From Diadema setosum (Eukaryota; Echinodermata; Echinoidea; Diadematoida; Diadematidae): 64,000 bases of DNA. The position numbers and the translations under genes are program-made. Of the stretch, positions 33,033-44,113 are shown in pieces; positions within the stretch are counted from its first letter, which is position 1; each line of letters begins with the position of its first letter. The DNA lies in assembly GCF_964275005.1 (NCBI RefSeq), contig NC_092702.1:33394726-33458725 (forward strand), given 5' to 3'. The notes beneath the pieces are model-generated. The model searched no databases. It worked only from the letters and a program-made list of their open reading frames with translations, and had not been told where the DNA came from.

Positions 33033-33385
33033 AAATGCCTTTCTGCAGAAGTTGGCCCTTCGGGGTCTGGGTTGCAACTTGATAATATGGATGCATTTTC
33101 TTTGAGCTAATTTCTAAAAGCAAGTTTTCCTTGACATTTTATTTTTGACAAGCTCTCTCAAACAACTCTACCGTTTTTTAGATAACATGAACATATATAG
33201 TTGAATCATTGCACCGATGTGCATAAGAATGCATTTTTAATTAATCTCAGAATTCTGTGCAGAAATTGTGTGTGCCTCATGTATAGGTTCACCAGTTTAG
33301 CTAGATAAAAAAAAACCAAACAAACAAACAAACAAACAACAACTACATGTTGAGTTAATTGTCATACTCCTCTCATTTGTCTTAG

Positions 33386-34093
33386 GCTACCAAGCATATC
33401 GAGCGAGAAATCTCCTTGCCATGATCGATTACATGGCCCACAAGGACAGACCGGTCCAAAGAGATGCTGATGGAAATGTGAAGTAAGTAGTTGTGAATAT
33501 TTTCAGCATGTTTCACCTAAATTACTTTAGCCAAAGTATAGCATACACTTATTTATTTATTATTTTTTTTATGGACAAAATTCATTCCTGTTTCATGTGG
33601 ACTAAAATTTCCTCTGTGATACTAACTCCATTGACTCGCCACTAATGGATAAGCAGTTTTCAGCAGCCTTGTTTTGTTACTTGTAATATTTTGTCTGGCG
33701 TACACTCTCAGTAACTTTCCACACTCAAATAATTGTGGTATGCAGTCAAGACAATGCTGGGTGTTGATGTGTGTTTGATTTATCATACGCTGTTTGTTTG
33801 TTGTTGTTCTCTTTTGTTTTGTTTTTTTCCTCAGACATGTAACAACTTGGTCTAAGCATGCGGGGAACTATGTTGCCAAGGCCCTTAAAGTACCCAAAAC
33901 GTACCCCTACATCAGGGACATCATGACCAGCATCCTAGTCCGCAGGGAAGCAGACCCATCGAGACTCTTCTCCAAAGCTATCCTCTTGCCCAATGATCCA
34001 CGTCATATCAGACCTCGTCTTGCACCCTTTCCACCACCCAGTGTAGAAGAAATCAGGCAGCGCCGCATGGGACGTCTCTCTGAGGCCACATAG
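33386..34093 (+). CDS. Trihelix-gene exons 2 and 3, unit 1
   Basis: Exons 33386-33482 and 33835-34093, same phases and lengths (97 and 259 nt) as in M1, with an intact frame ending SVEEIRQRRMGRLSEAT. Splice signals CTTAG, GTAAGT and CCTCAG are kept. Confidence 0.55.
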
Positions 34094-34165
34094 TTTCTAT
34101 GCCTTGTTGCCCTGTGTTATGATATGAAGCTGAAGAGATCTTTCTGACAGGACACATAACTCCTG

Positions 34166-34513
34166 TTATAATTGGACCAAAGAAGAAATTGATGCCTTAC
34201 TAGCAGTGTGGGCTGAACCAGACATCGCCGAGGCAATCGAAAAAAAAGACAACTACTCGGAAGGACATCTGGGAAGTCATCGCAGTGAGGCTACATGATA
34301 TAGGCTTCGAATCTAGAAGTTCTTCTGCCGTAAAAAATAAAATTAATGCGCTGAAAAAGGAGTACAAACGGCTTTCCGCAGAGGTTGGCCCTTTGGGATC
34401 TGGGTCAACACTGCTAAAAGACTTCCCGTGGTACTACAAGATCCACAATACTGTCCGGAACCGACCGGCAATGCAAGCGCCACTGGGTTCCATTGGGGAG
34501 AGCTCACAGCCAG
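34166..34513 (+). pseudogene. Myb/trihelix exon, unit 1 second copy
   Basis: Starts WTKEEIDALLAVWAEPDIAE; an extra A in the run near 34243 shifts the frame before DIWEVIAVRL. The remainder to the CAGCCAG/GTGAGA donor at 34513 (FPWYYKIHNTVRNRPAMQAP) is open. Confidence 0.55.
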
Positions 34514-34840
34514 GTGAGATCATTAACTTTTATATGTTTGAGGCTTGTATTTGTGAAAGTCAAATGTGAAATGTTGAATGGACATTGTATAGGCCCTACT
34601 GTGTTTGTAGGTAGACGCATTGTTATTATTATTTTTGTTTTTTGAAGGGGGGGGGGGGACTGGAGGTGTAATGGAGCAGTGCCTTGACCTGAGTTAGGCC
34701 TGTGTGTATCTTTTTGTGTTATTTTATTATTATCATTATCATTATTATTGTTTCTATTGCTATCATTATTATTATTTACATTATTATTAATATTACTGTT
34801 ATAAGTAGAGCTCTATTATCAAAACATAATTTGTTCCAAA

Positions 34841-35824
34841 ATGGCTGCAATTCTGCAGGCAATTCAGGCTGGGGCAGCTCTTAGAAGAGAACGAGTATTC
34901 CGAGATCGCCTGCATCCCTTGGATGCATACGACGACGAACAAATAAGAAAATTGTACCGATTTTCTAGAGCTGGGTGCATTGCCATCATTAACAGGCTTG
35001 CCCCAAGGATTGAACATCCAACACACAGAAATATGGCTCTTCCACCCAGCCTACAAGTCTTTGTGGCACTTCGGTATTTTGCAAGTGGAAGTCTTCTGGA
35101 CGACACCACTTTGGCTATAAGAATCAGTACCACTCCGAAGTACACAGTTATCATGAACAGTGAGTTGATACCCTTCTGTGGATGTGTGATTCGACAACAG
35201 CACCATCAAAGCAGATGGAAATAGGAAGGCACGCCCCATAGTTGAGTACTCAGGGATGCCATCCACATTGATGTTGATAATGAGGATTCTGACATATACC
35301 CGCCGTTCCTCTGCAGAGCATGTGACTTGAAGACTGTCCGGGACAAGAAGATTAAATCAAAAGAGAAGAACCTCAACATCCAGCCACAGGAATTCGTAAA
35401 ACATCATCCTGAGTGCACGATCTGTGGTGATCTAAAGGCAGAACCTGCTCTTCGCGGAGCCTGTGAAGCTCTTGGTAAAGCAGCGGGGCTGTTGAAAAGT
35501 GAACATTGCAACAGGACACTCTTCTTAACTGTGAAACCCACCAGGACATCAGAAGTTACAGTGGAAAAGTGCTTAACAGTCTTTCCAGATTTTGAATGGG
35601 GACTCTCCGTGTTGGGACACAGAGTAAATAGTGCTGATGTAAGAATCGGTGAGACACTTATGCTGGAAACTGCAAAAGTGCTGTTTGGTTATATAATGCA
35701 GCATGTGCCATGCAAAGGGATACCGGATATGATGGAGGAGGTGCGAGGAAAACTCCTCCATTCTGCGCATGTTGAAACTGTTGGTGAGTTCACATATGGA
35801 GGGAAGAACACCATCAAACTTTGA
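34841..35824 (+). pseudogene. Composite B: Harbinger N-terminus joined to RAG1-N-like zinc region
   Basis: The ATG 34841 frame is open for 127 codons: Harbinger N terminus (RRERVFRDRLHP, KLYRFSRAGCIAIINRLAPR, PSLQVFVALRYFASGS) running into LIPFCGCVIR. The zinc region follows in another frame: CRAC (Cys codons 35312, 35321) and HHPECTIC (35402-35425), then LFLTVKPTRTSEV, FEWGLSVLGHRVN, KVLFGYIMQHVP to 35824. An 11-bp deletion near 35250 is absent from composite C. In contrast to composite A, the ATG lies directly behind the Myb block (AACATAATTTGTTCC) because about 2.3 kb is missing. Confidence 0.55.
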
Positions 35825-35939
35825 GGCACAACTTGTGCAAGCTTCTTATCGCCAGCAGTGAAGAAGAAGTGTGCGGACCATGTTGATTCTACAGATGAGA
35901 CATAGCTTCAATGAAGCAAGGTGACAGTGCCAAAAAGAC

Positions 35940-36469
35940 TATTTTAAAGCAAGCTCTTCTTCGAAGCTGTCTTCGCTGTCAAGGGAAGAACTGATTGAGC
36001 GCTGCAGATCGTTGCAGGGGGATAGGCAGCAGTCGTCGCGTGAAAACATGGCTTTGAAGAAGCACATCAAACAGATGATGGCCGCAGAATCTATTGAACT
36101 CTCGGAAACCCAGGCAGAAGCTATGCTCCATTCTGTCAATGATTTGGACAAATTGTTGCCAAAAGAGAGCCCTGAGAGGCTTTTAAGGGAAGAACAGATG
36201 AAAGCACTGGAAAAAAAAATATGAGATGGCACCCAGCAATTATCAGATGGTGTATAGCAATAAGAGCTAAGTCAGCAGCAGCTTATCATGCTTTGAGAAA
36301 AGCTGGATTTTTGAAGCTGGCTCATGAGAAGACATTAAAACAGTACAGTCACCACACAGATCCTGTTGTTGGCATTCAGCACGATATATCAGAGACGATG
36401 ATTGAGGACATGGATTTGAGCCAGACTCAAAATGCCAATGTTATGCTAATCTTGGACGAAATAAAATAA
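35940..36469 (+). pseudogene. P-element-like transposase core relic B
   Basis: RENMALKKHIKQMMAAESIE, SETQAEAMLHSVNDLDKLL, LLREEQMKALEKKI; then, one frame over, MRWHPAIIRWCIAIRAKSAA, AGFLKLAHEKTLKQYSHHTD, LILDEIK and TAA at 36467. This is the coiled-coil/HTH front and first catalytic Asp of P/THAP9-like transposases. The shared truncation after LDEIK in A, B and C means the loss came before the duplications. Confidence 0.6.
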
Positions 36470-36665
36470 AATGTGGTAGGGTCCATGGTTAATTCAATAC
36501 TGGTAAATTAGGACTGGTTTCTTCTCAAATATACGCATTCAAAAGAAATTCTTCCAGCCTGAATATACACTACTGTCAGCGATGTTTCATCTCGTTTGGT
36601 TTAAAGCATCTTTAATGTCTCCCAATCATGTCACTGCTCTTTAAACAGCCAACAAATAAGCAGTC

Positions 36666-37090
36666 ATGTGGAAAGAAGTAACTAATCCTAACTCAGAAGG
36701 CATCATACAAGTTCTCTACTTTGTCATAAGATCAAATACACAAACAACAACAACAACAAAATCTAGAGTGAGAGACGGTGATGGAGTGATTGGAATCACT
36801 GTGAATGAAGTAGCTCTTTGCCAGTGGATGGTGGCTGGCTCAGAAATAGCCAGAATCATGAGTGGGTCTGAGGACCAGTTTTAGAGACAGAAGCAAGCTG
36901 ATGTCCGCCACCATGACATGAGCAACTGCCTAGTGTTCAGAAATCCTTTCCAGCGGATCTCAATAATGCAATCGGTTCGTTCGAAAAACTGGAACCCCTT
37001 CAGAGAAGACGGTTAAGACTGGCATGTGTGTGATACCAAGGCCATCATGCCTGATGATGTGATCATGATATTAACCACTCTGCTATCCAT
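36666..37090 (+). pseudogene. Transposon-protein C-terminal relic B
   Basis: Same as relic A (MWKEVTNPNSEGIIQVLYF ... DGDGVIGITVNEVALCQWM), one triplet shorter in the Thr-rich run, stop at 36884, further coding-like sequence to the unit boundary. Confidence 0.4.
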
Positions 37091-37149
37091 GGAAAAAAAA
37101 AAATGGACGAATATCTTTTTAAAAGCTGCCAGTGCTCTGCATACACAAC

Positions 37150-37398
37150 ATGACAGAGGAAGGTAGTGCCGCCGGTGGCACAAAGAGTAAGGGAGTCCGA
37201 CAGGGTTGGACCGAAGATGAAATAGATGCGGTAATCGCAGTGTGGGCGAAACCAGATATCGCCGAGGCAATAGAGAAGAAAACAACGATAAGGGAAGACA
37301 TCTGGGAGGTCATCGCAGTGAGGCTGCATGATATCGGATACGAATCAAGAAGTTCTTCTGCAATCAAAAATAAAGTAAATGCTTTGAAAAAGGAATAA
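37150..37398 (+). CDS. Myb/trihelix exon, unit 2 first copy
   Basis: Best start of the family: ATG 37150, MTEEGSAAGGTKSKGVRQGW, then TEDEIDAVIAVWAKPDIAEA, DIWEVIAVRLHDIGYESRSS, KNKVNALKKE and TAA. As in unit 1 the exon is cut after the Myb fold. Confidence 0.55.
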   Translation: MTEEGSAAGGTKSKGVRQGWTEDEIDAVIAVWAKPDIAEAIEKKTTIREDIWEVIAVRLHDIGYESRSSSAIKNKVNALKKE

Positions 37399-37758
37399 AA
37401 ATGCCTTTCTGCAGAAGTTGGCCCTTCGGGGTCTGGGTCGCAACTTGATAATATGGATGCATTTTCTTTGAGCTAATTTCTAAAAGCAAGTTTTCCTTGA
37501 CATTTTATTTTTGACAAGATCTCTCAAACGACTCTACCGTTTTTTAGATAACATGAACATATATAGTTGAATCATTGCACCGATGTGCATAAGAATGCAT
37601 TTTTAATTAATCTCAGAATTCTGTACAGAAATTGTGTGTGCCTCATGTATAGGTTCACCAGTTTAGCTAGATTTAAAAAAACAAACAAACAAACAAACAA
37701 ACAAACAAACAACAACTACATGTTGAGTTAATTGTCATACTCCTCTCATTTGTCTTAG

Positions 37759-38474
37759 GCTACCAAGCATATCGAGCGAGAAATCTCCTTGCCATAATCG
37801 ATTACATAGCCCACAAGGACAGACCGGTCCAAAGAGATGCTGATGGAAATGTGAAGTAATGAAGTAAGTAATTGTGAATATTTTCAGCAAGTTTCACCTA
37901 AATTACTTTAGCCAAAGTATAGCATACACTTATTTATTTTTTTTTTTTTATGGACAAAATTCATTCCTGTTTCATGTGGACTAAAATTTCCTCTGTGATA
38001 TCAACACCATTGACTCGCCACTAACGGATAAGCAGTTTTCAGCAGCCTTGTTTTGTTACATGTAATATTTTGTCTGGCGTACACTCTCAGTAACTTTCCA
38101 CACTCAAATAATTGTGGTATGCAGTCAAGACAATGCTGGGTGTTGATGTGTGTTTGATTTATCATACACTGTTTGTTTGTTGTTGTTCTCTTTTGTTGCT
38201 TTTTTTTTTCCTCAGACATGTAGCAACTTGGTCTAAGTATGCGGGGAACTATGTTGCCAAGGCCCTTAAAGTACCCAAAACGTACCCCTACATCAGGGAC
38301 ATCGTGACCAGCATCCTAGCCCGCAGGGAAGCAGACCCATCGAGATTCTTCTCCAAAGCTATCCTCTTGCCCAATGATCCACATCATATCAGACCTCGTC
38401 ATGCACCCTTTCCATCACCCAGTGTAGAGGAAATCAGGCAGCGCTGCATGGGACGTCTCTCTGAGGCCACATAG
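37759..38474 (+). CDS. Trihelix-gene exons 2 and 3, unit 2
   Basis: Exons 37759-37855 and 38216-38474; same phases as the other copies. The exon 2 donor region has a short duplication (GTGAAGTAATGAAGTAAG), giving two possible donors. Frame otherwise open to TAG at 38474. Confidence 0.5.
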
Positions 38475-38520
38475 TTTCTATGCCTTGCTGCCCTGTGTTA
38501 TGATATGAAGCTGAAGAGAT

Positions 38521-38893
38521 CTTTCTGACAGGACACATAACTCCTGTTATAATTGGACCAAAGAAGAAATTGATGCCTTACTAGCAGTGTGGGCTGAACC
38601 AGACATCGCCGAGGCAATCGAAAAAAAGACAACTACTCGGAAGGACATCTGGGAAGTCATCGCAGTGAGGCTACCTGATATAGGCTTCGAATCTAGAAGT
38701 TCTTCTGCCATAAAAAATAAAATTAATGCGCTGAAAAATGAGTACAAACGGCTTTCAGCAGAGGTTGGCCCTTCGGGGTCTGGGTCAACACTGCTAAAAG
38801 ACTTTCCGTGGTACTACAAGATCCACGATACTGTCCGGAACCGACCGGCAATGCAAGCGCCACTGGGTTCCATTGGGGAGAGCTCACACCCAG
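38521..38893 (+). CDS. Myb/trihelix exon, unit 2 second copy (open)
   Basis: Frame open from 38521 through WTKEEIDALLAVWAEPDIAE, DIWEVIAVRLPDIGFESRSS, NALKNEYKRLSAEVGPSGSG and FPWYYKIHDTVRNR to the donor at 38893. It lacks the basic N-terminal part and an ATG. H to P change in VRLHDIG. Confidence 0.5.
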
Positions 38894-39224
38894 GTGAGAT
38901 CATTAACTTTTATATGTTTGAGGCTTGTATTTGTGAAAGTCAAATGTGAAATGTTGAATGGACATTGTATAGGCCCTACTGTGTTTGTAGGTAGACGCAT
39001 TGTTATTATTATTTGTTTTTTATTTTTTTTGGGGGGACTGGAGGTGTAATGGAGCAGTGCCTTGACCTGAGTTAGGCCTGTGTGTATCTTTTTGTGTTAT
39101 TTTATTATTATCATTATCATTATTATTATTATTGTTTCTATTACTATCATTATTATTATTAACATTATTATTAATATTACTGTTATAAGTAGAGCTCTAG
39201 TATCAAAACATAATTTGTTCCAAA

Positions 39225-40265
39225 ATGGCTGCAATTCTGCAGGCAATTCAGGCTGGGGCAGCTCTTAGAAGAGAACGAGATTTCCGGGATCGCCTGCATC
39301 CCTTGGATGCATATGACGACAAACAAATAAGAAAATTGTACCAATTTTCTAGAGCTGGGTGCATTGCCATCATTAACAGGCTCGCCCCAAGGATTGAACA
39401 TCCAACACACAGAAATATGGCTCTTCCACCCAGCCTACAAGTATTTGTGGCACTTCGGTATTTTGCAAGTGGAAGTCTTCTGGACGACACCAGTTTGGCT
39501 ATAAGAATCAGTACCACTCAGAAGTACACAGTTATCATGGACAGTGAGTTGATACCCTTTTGTGGATGTGTGATTCGACAACAGCACCATCAAAGCAGAT
39601 GGAAATAGGAAGCCACGCCTCATAGTTGAGTACTCAAAAGTTCTCAGGGATGCCATCCACATTGATGTCGAAAATGAGGATTCTGACATATACCCGCCGT
39701 TCCTCTGCAGAGCATGTGATTTGAAGACTGTCCGGGACAAGAAGATTAAATCAAAAGAGAAGAACCTCAACATCCAGCCACAGGAATTCGTAAAACATAA
39801 TCCTGAGTGCACGATCTGTGGTGATCTAAAGGCAGAACCTGCTCTTCACGAAGCCTGTGAAGCTCTTGGTAAAGCAGCAGGGCTGTTGAAAAGTGAACAT
39901 TGCGACAGGACACTCTTCTTAACTGTGAAACCCACCAGGACATCAGAAGTTACAGTGGAAAAGTGCTTAACAGTCTTTCCAGATTTTGAATGGGGACTCT
40001 CTGTGTTGGGACACAGAGTGAATAGTGCTGATGTAGGAATCAGCATGTGCCATGCAAAGGGATACCAGATATGATGGAGGAGGTGCGAGGAAAACTCCTC
40101 TATTCTGGGCATGTTGAAACGGTTGGTGAGTTCACATATGGAGGGAAGAACTACCATCAAATTTTGAGGCACAACTTGTGCAAGCTTCTCATCGCCAGCA
40201 AACGAAGAAGTGTGTGGCTCATGCAAATTCTACAGAGGAGACATAGCTTCAATGAAGCAAGGTGA
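39225..40265 (+). pseudogene. Composite C: Harbinger N-terminus joined to RAG1-N-like zinc region
   Basis: As composite B: open from ATG 39225 to 39608, then the zinc region (IHIDVENEDSDIYPPFLCRA, KHNPECTICGDL) to 40074. Here about 45 bp are missing after NSADVGI compared with B, removing ETLMLETAKVLFGYI. The next frame restarts at 40047. Confidence 0.55.
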
Positions 40266-40282
40266 CAGTGCCAAAAAGACTA

Positions 40283-40806
40283 TTTTAAAGCAAGCTCTTC
40301 TTCGAAGCGGTCTTCGCTCTCAAGGGAAGAACTGATTGAGCGCTGCAGATCGTTGCAGTGGGATAGGCAGCAGTCGTCGCGTGAAAACATGGCTTTGAAG
40401 AAGCACATCAAACAGATGATGGCCGCAGAATCTATTGAACTCTCGGAAACCCAGGCAGAAGCTATGCTCCATTCTGTCAATGATTTGGACAAATTGTTGC
40501 CAAAAGAGAGCCCTGAGAGGCTTTTAAGGGAAGAACAGATGAAAGCACTGGAAAAAAAAATATGAGATGGCACCCAGCAATTATCAGATGGTGTATAGCA
40601 ATAAGAGCTAAGTCAGCAGCAGCTTATCATGCTTTGAGAGAAGCTGGATTTTTGAAGCTGGCTCATGAGAAGACATTAAAATAGTACAGTCACCACACAG
40701 ATCCTGTTGTTGGCATTCAGCACGATATACAGTATTAGAGACGATGATTGAGGACATGGATTTGAGCCAGACTCAAAATGCCAATGTTACGCTAATCTTG
40801 GATGAA
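40283..40806 (+). pseudogene. P-element-like transposase core relic C
   Basis: Same segments as in B; the frame changes after EKKI, and a TAG at 40681 replaces the Gln codon of LKQYSHH. Ends at LILDEIK. Confidence 0.6.
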
Positions 40807-41011
40807 ATAAAATAAAATGTGGTAGGGTCCATTATTAATTCAATGCTGGTAAATTAGGACTGGTTTCTTCTCAAATAAACGCATTCAAAACAAATTCTTC
40901 CAGCCTGAATATACACTATTGTCAGTGATGTTTCATCTCGTTTGGTTTAAAGCATCTTTAATGTCTCCCAATCATGTCACTGCTCTTTAAACAGCCAACA
41001 AATAAGCAGTC

Positions 41012-41690
41012 ATGTGGAAAGAAGTAACTAATCCTAACTCAGAAGGCATCATACAAGTTCTCTACTTTGTCATAAGATCAAATACACAAACAACAAGAAC
41101 AACAACAAAATCTAGAGTGAGAGACGGTGATGGAGTGATTGGAATCACTGTGAATGAAGTAGCTCTTTGCCAGTGGATGGTGGCTGGCTCAGAAATAGCC
41201 AGAATCATGAGTGGGTCTGAGGACCAGTTTTAGAGACAGAAGCAAGCTGATGTCCGCCACCATGACATGAGCAACTGCCTAGTGTTCAGAAATCCTTTCC
41301 AGCGGATCTCAATAATGCAATCGGTTCGTTCGAAAAACTGGAACCCCTTCAGAGAAGACGGTTAAGACTGGCATGTGTGTGATACCAAGGCCATCATGCC
41401 TGATGATGTGATCATGATATTACCCACTCTGCTATCCATGGAGGAAACTGGCAGAACAGAATTTTGACAGATCAGTGGAGAAGTGAGTCAAGGACCCTCC
41501 TGTCAATTTTCTCAATTTGATTTGGATTTGGCCCATGGACACTTTTGTCAAGTGACGATGGAAAAGGGTTCAGTAGAGAAACAGAGTTCCTGGTACCATG
41601 GGGCTATACGAGTTCCAAAGGATGCTGCAAGGGTTAGTAAACAGCCCATCAACTTTTCAATGCACCATGGAATACATACTGGGTGACATG
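41012..41690 (+). pseudogene. Transposon-protein C-terminal relic C with longer right part
   Basis: Contains DGDGVIGITVNEVALCQWM, stop at 41233, HHDMSNCLVF, TKAIMPDDVIMIL and continues past the duplication boundary with SMEETGRTEF; a further open frame runs at 41483-41686. This copy shows what lies beyond the boundary, so it is the original right flank. Family not recognised. Confidence 0.4.
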
Positions 41691-41699
41691 AACCTGATC

Positions 41700-42420
41700 A
41701 AGGTAGTGTTGTACTTACAATGATTTGTAGGAATGTTTTGAAATGGCAAAGAGGTTTATTGGCTTTATAATTGAATGATATGATGGCAATCATACTGACA
41801 GATAACCACACATGTATATCAATAGCAATGCAAATTATGAATAACATAAAAAGCTTTTTTGTTTCATTTTAAATGTACAACTTTGGAGAATCACAGAGAA
41901 TAGCAGCTGAGGTCACACAGACCAGGCTTGACGTCAGAAGGTGGTATACACTGCAAAGGATGAGCAGCTTGCTGTTAACAAGCAAGATAAAAGCAGACAA
42001 TAGAAGGCAGTGATCTTTTGAACACATTTCATCAGGTTGAGGTTATCACCCTCAGTAAAGGAAAGGACGTCATGAAGTAGACAGCAGTTAGAGGCTGCGT
42101 CACGCACATGGACAGTGATCACCTCAGATACATCACAAGGCATATCAAAATAGGAGAGATTATAGAACCTGGATCTAGATAATGGTGCGACCCAGACAGC
42201 TCACAATTGCTTGCACGTAAAGTAATATTAATCCAAGGTGATGTGGTGCCCTCTCTCTGACTCGGTGGCTAGCGGCTGTACCACCATCCTACCTGCTTGG
42301 CCTGTTACGTGATATGACAAGTCATGGAAGGACTTTAATTGGCGTAGGAATACAGATGTGAATTACTTGTATACTTAGCCTTCGCTTTGCAACTGCAAAA
42401 TCTTCAGCTACAGGGTTGTT
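41700..42420. other. No recognised feature
   Basis: AT-rich DNA between the composite array and the short tandem repeat. Only short frames. Confidence 0.5.
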
Positions 42421-42429
42421 TACCTTAAC

Positions 42430-42542
42430 GCCTGACTAACATTTTCTACTACGACATAGAACCCTCTACAGCCTAACTATAGACCTACTAACATTTCCTA
42501 CTACGACATAGAACCCACTACAGCCTAACTTTAGACCTAGCA
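42430..42542 (+). repeat. Two-copy tandem repeat, about 53-bp unit
   Basis: AACATTTTCTACTACGACAT and AACATTTCCTACTACGACAT begin two near-identical units, each ending ACAGCCTAACT(A/T)TAGACC. Confidence 0.75.
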
Positions 42543-43030
42543 TATCTTTAGGTTAAAGGTACGGGGTCCCATTTGCAGACCTAACATTTGAGATTCAATG
42601 AATCCAGTATTAAATTGAAGAGACTACTTATCAAGAACTTTCCCCTTAATAAAAAAACTAAAAACTGGCCTAAACTTGACGAATCTGTAATGTTTCAATC
42701 AACACAATTCTTTTCGGGCCCCGAAAATTATTCCTGCTTTAAAAAAAAAAAATCAACCGTTAGAAGCGTTAATTTCAGAATAGCCCCCTCTGCGGCAATC
42801 TAACGTACAATGAGAAGGGGTTTGGGAATTTCTGACATCGTGTGTACCGTGAATGCGACCGATCGTTTTACGCAACGGTACGATTGAAAGCTCGAGAGGC
42901 AATCCCACTCGCCTACGTGTGTTGCGATGCGGGCTGGGTGGGAGGCGCTGGCGATTCCTTGCTACTGAGTGCGTGCGTTGCACGTATTGCATTTGAGGTC
43001 GTTCGCGCATACATGGTGCATGTCTAGAAT

Positions 43031-43274
43031 GGAAAAGATGGAGAGAAAGGGGCCTGGGAGGCCTGCAGGGTCGGCCCTTTCTAAAAGTGCACGGAAAGAA
43101 AGAAAAAAAATAAAAGACCAAGAGCGGGGCAAGCGCAACAAAAAAGTTCTAATGCATGTGGAGATTCATGAACGTTGGATGGCACTAGCCAAAAAACAGG
43201 GAGTGACTGCCCGACAGTTGGCGTCGGTCCTCCTTGACGCAGTGGATGAGGGGAGACTTGTGCTCGAAACCAGG
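43031..43274 (+). CDS. GRP-motif basic exon, transposon-like
   Basis: MEKMERKGPGRPAGSALSKS, a basic run, then VEIHERWMALAKKQGVTARQ, LASVLLDAVDEGRLVLETR, with a donor CAG/GTGAGT at 43275. An upstream ATG in the same frame exists (42969). The W...L...F/A-x-x-LL arrangement resembles an N-terminal exon seen in several invertebrate transposon proteins. The related exon at 16415 is shorter. Possibly the first exon of the gene whose THAP exon follows at 44114. Confidence 0.4.
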
Positions 43275-44113
43275 TGAGTAAATACTACAGTTGTGATAAT
43301 GACTTTGTCTTTGAGTGTACAAATTATCATCCAATATACTGTTTAACATTATTGATTGTGAGTTTGGCATTATATATCGTGTAATGGTCCTCTAGTCTAG
43401 ACTCTGGTACTGCACCAGGTCAGGGAATTATAGACCAATTTTTTTGTTAGTAGGCGCCTATGGACTAGGTATGGTAGGTGCCCGTAGTCACCGCATCGCA
43501 CCCGTACTACAAACGGACACTGTCTGTAGTTTGTACAATACAATGAAACCGACGCCCCGCAAAATATTCCACTTTACGTGCAAAACAAAGAAATACGCAA
43601 CACGCTTAGAGTTAGAAACTGTTCGTGGTTGAAGTTCAAATAAAAAAAAGCTGCAAAGAAAAAACCAAAAATAAGTGAACATCGGAAGAAAAGAATTGGT
43701 CGCGCTAATTCTCGACCGCAACATCATTGTGAAATGCATGCTAATGATGTAGTATGTTGTTGTTGTTATTTTAAAGATCGAAAGAAGAGAGAGAGAGAGA
43801 AATGGGGCCCTATACAAATAATTTGCCCCAGACAGTAGTATGTCAGTGGGAAAAGGGGGTGACGGTACGGTTGCAATGTACATGTAGACTACAGTGCAGC
43901 TGCGCCGAGTGTGGTAGAAACAACACCCAAGCATTCGAAGCCAATATTTTCGAGCAAGTACCTCAAATCGCATTTTGAATGAATACACGCTTGTGAATTT
44001 AGAGTATTTTCTCTGCTTCTACAACCTGAACGATGGACAAAGGAAGTAACGAGGACTCTGAAAAAAGGCACAAAAAGAGGGGTAAATGGTCAAGATCTGC
44101 AGGGGATTAGTCC

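Larger units (their letters stand above)
32727..37092 (+). repeat. Tandem composite unit 1 (Myb block plus composite B)
   Basis: One full 4.37-kb unit: it begins at the A run before ATGGACGAATATC (ATG 32737) and ends at ...CTCTGCTATCCATGG. The next unit repeats it at +4,366 bp with very few differences over most of its length. Both unit starts join CCATGG directly to an A run. Confidence 0.9.
37093..41437 (+). repeat. Tandem composite unit 2 (Myb block plus composite C)
   Basis: Second full unit. After the shared end CTGCTATCCATGG (about 41441) the sequence continues into DNA not found after the other copies (GAGGAAACTGG...). So 41437-41442 marks the original right boundary of the duplicated segment. 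Confidence 0.9.

Noticed and set aside
27314-41440. Active autonomous transposon in the composite array
   Set aside because: Harbinger DDE exons are absent and the P-like core stops at its first catalytic Asp in all three copies.
43488-43988. 166-codon - strand frame with hydrophobic stretches
   Set aside because: No recognisable family; composition follows CT-rich and T-rich local sequence.
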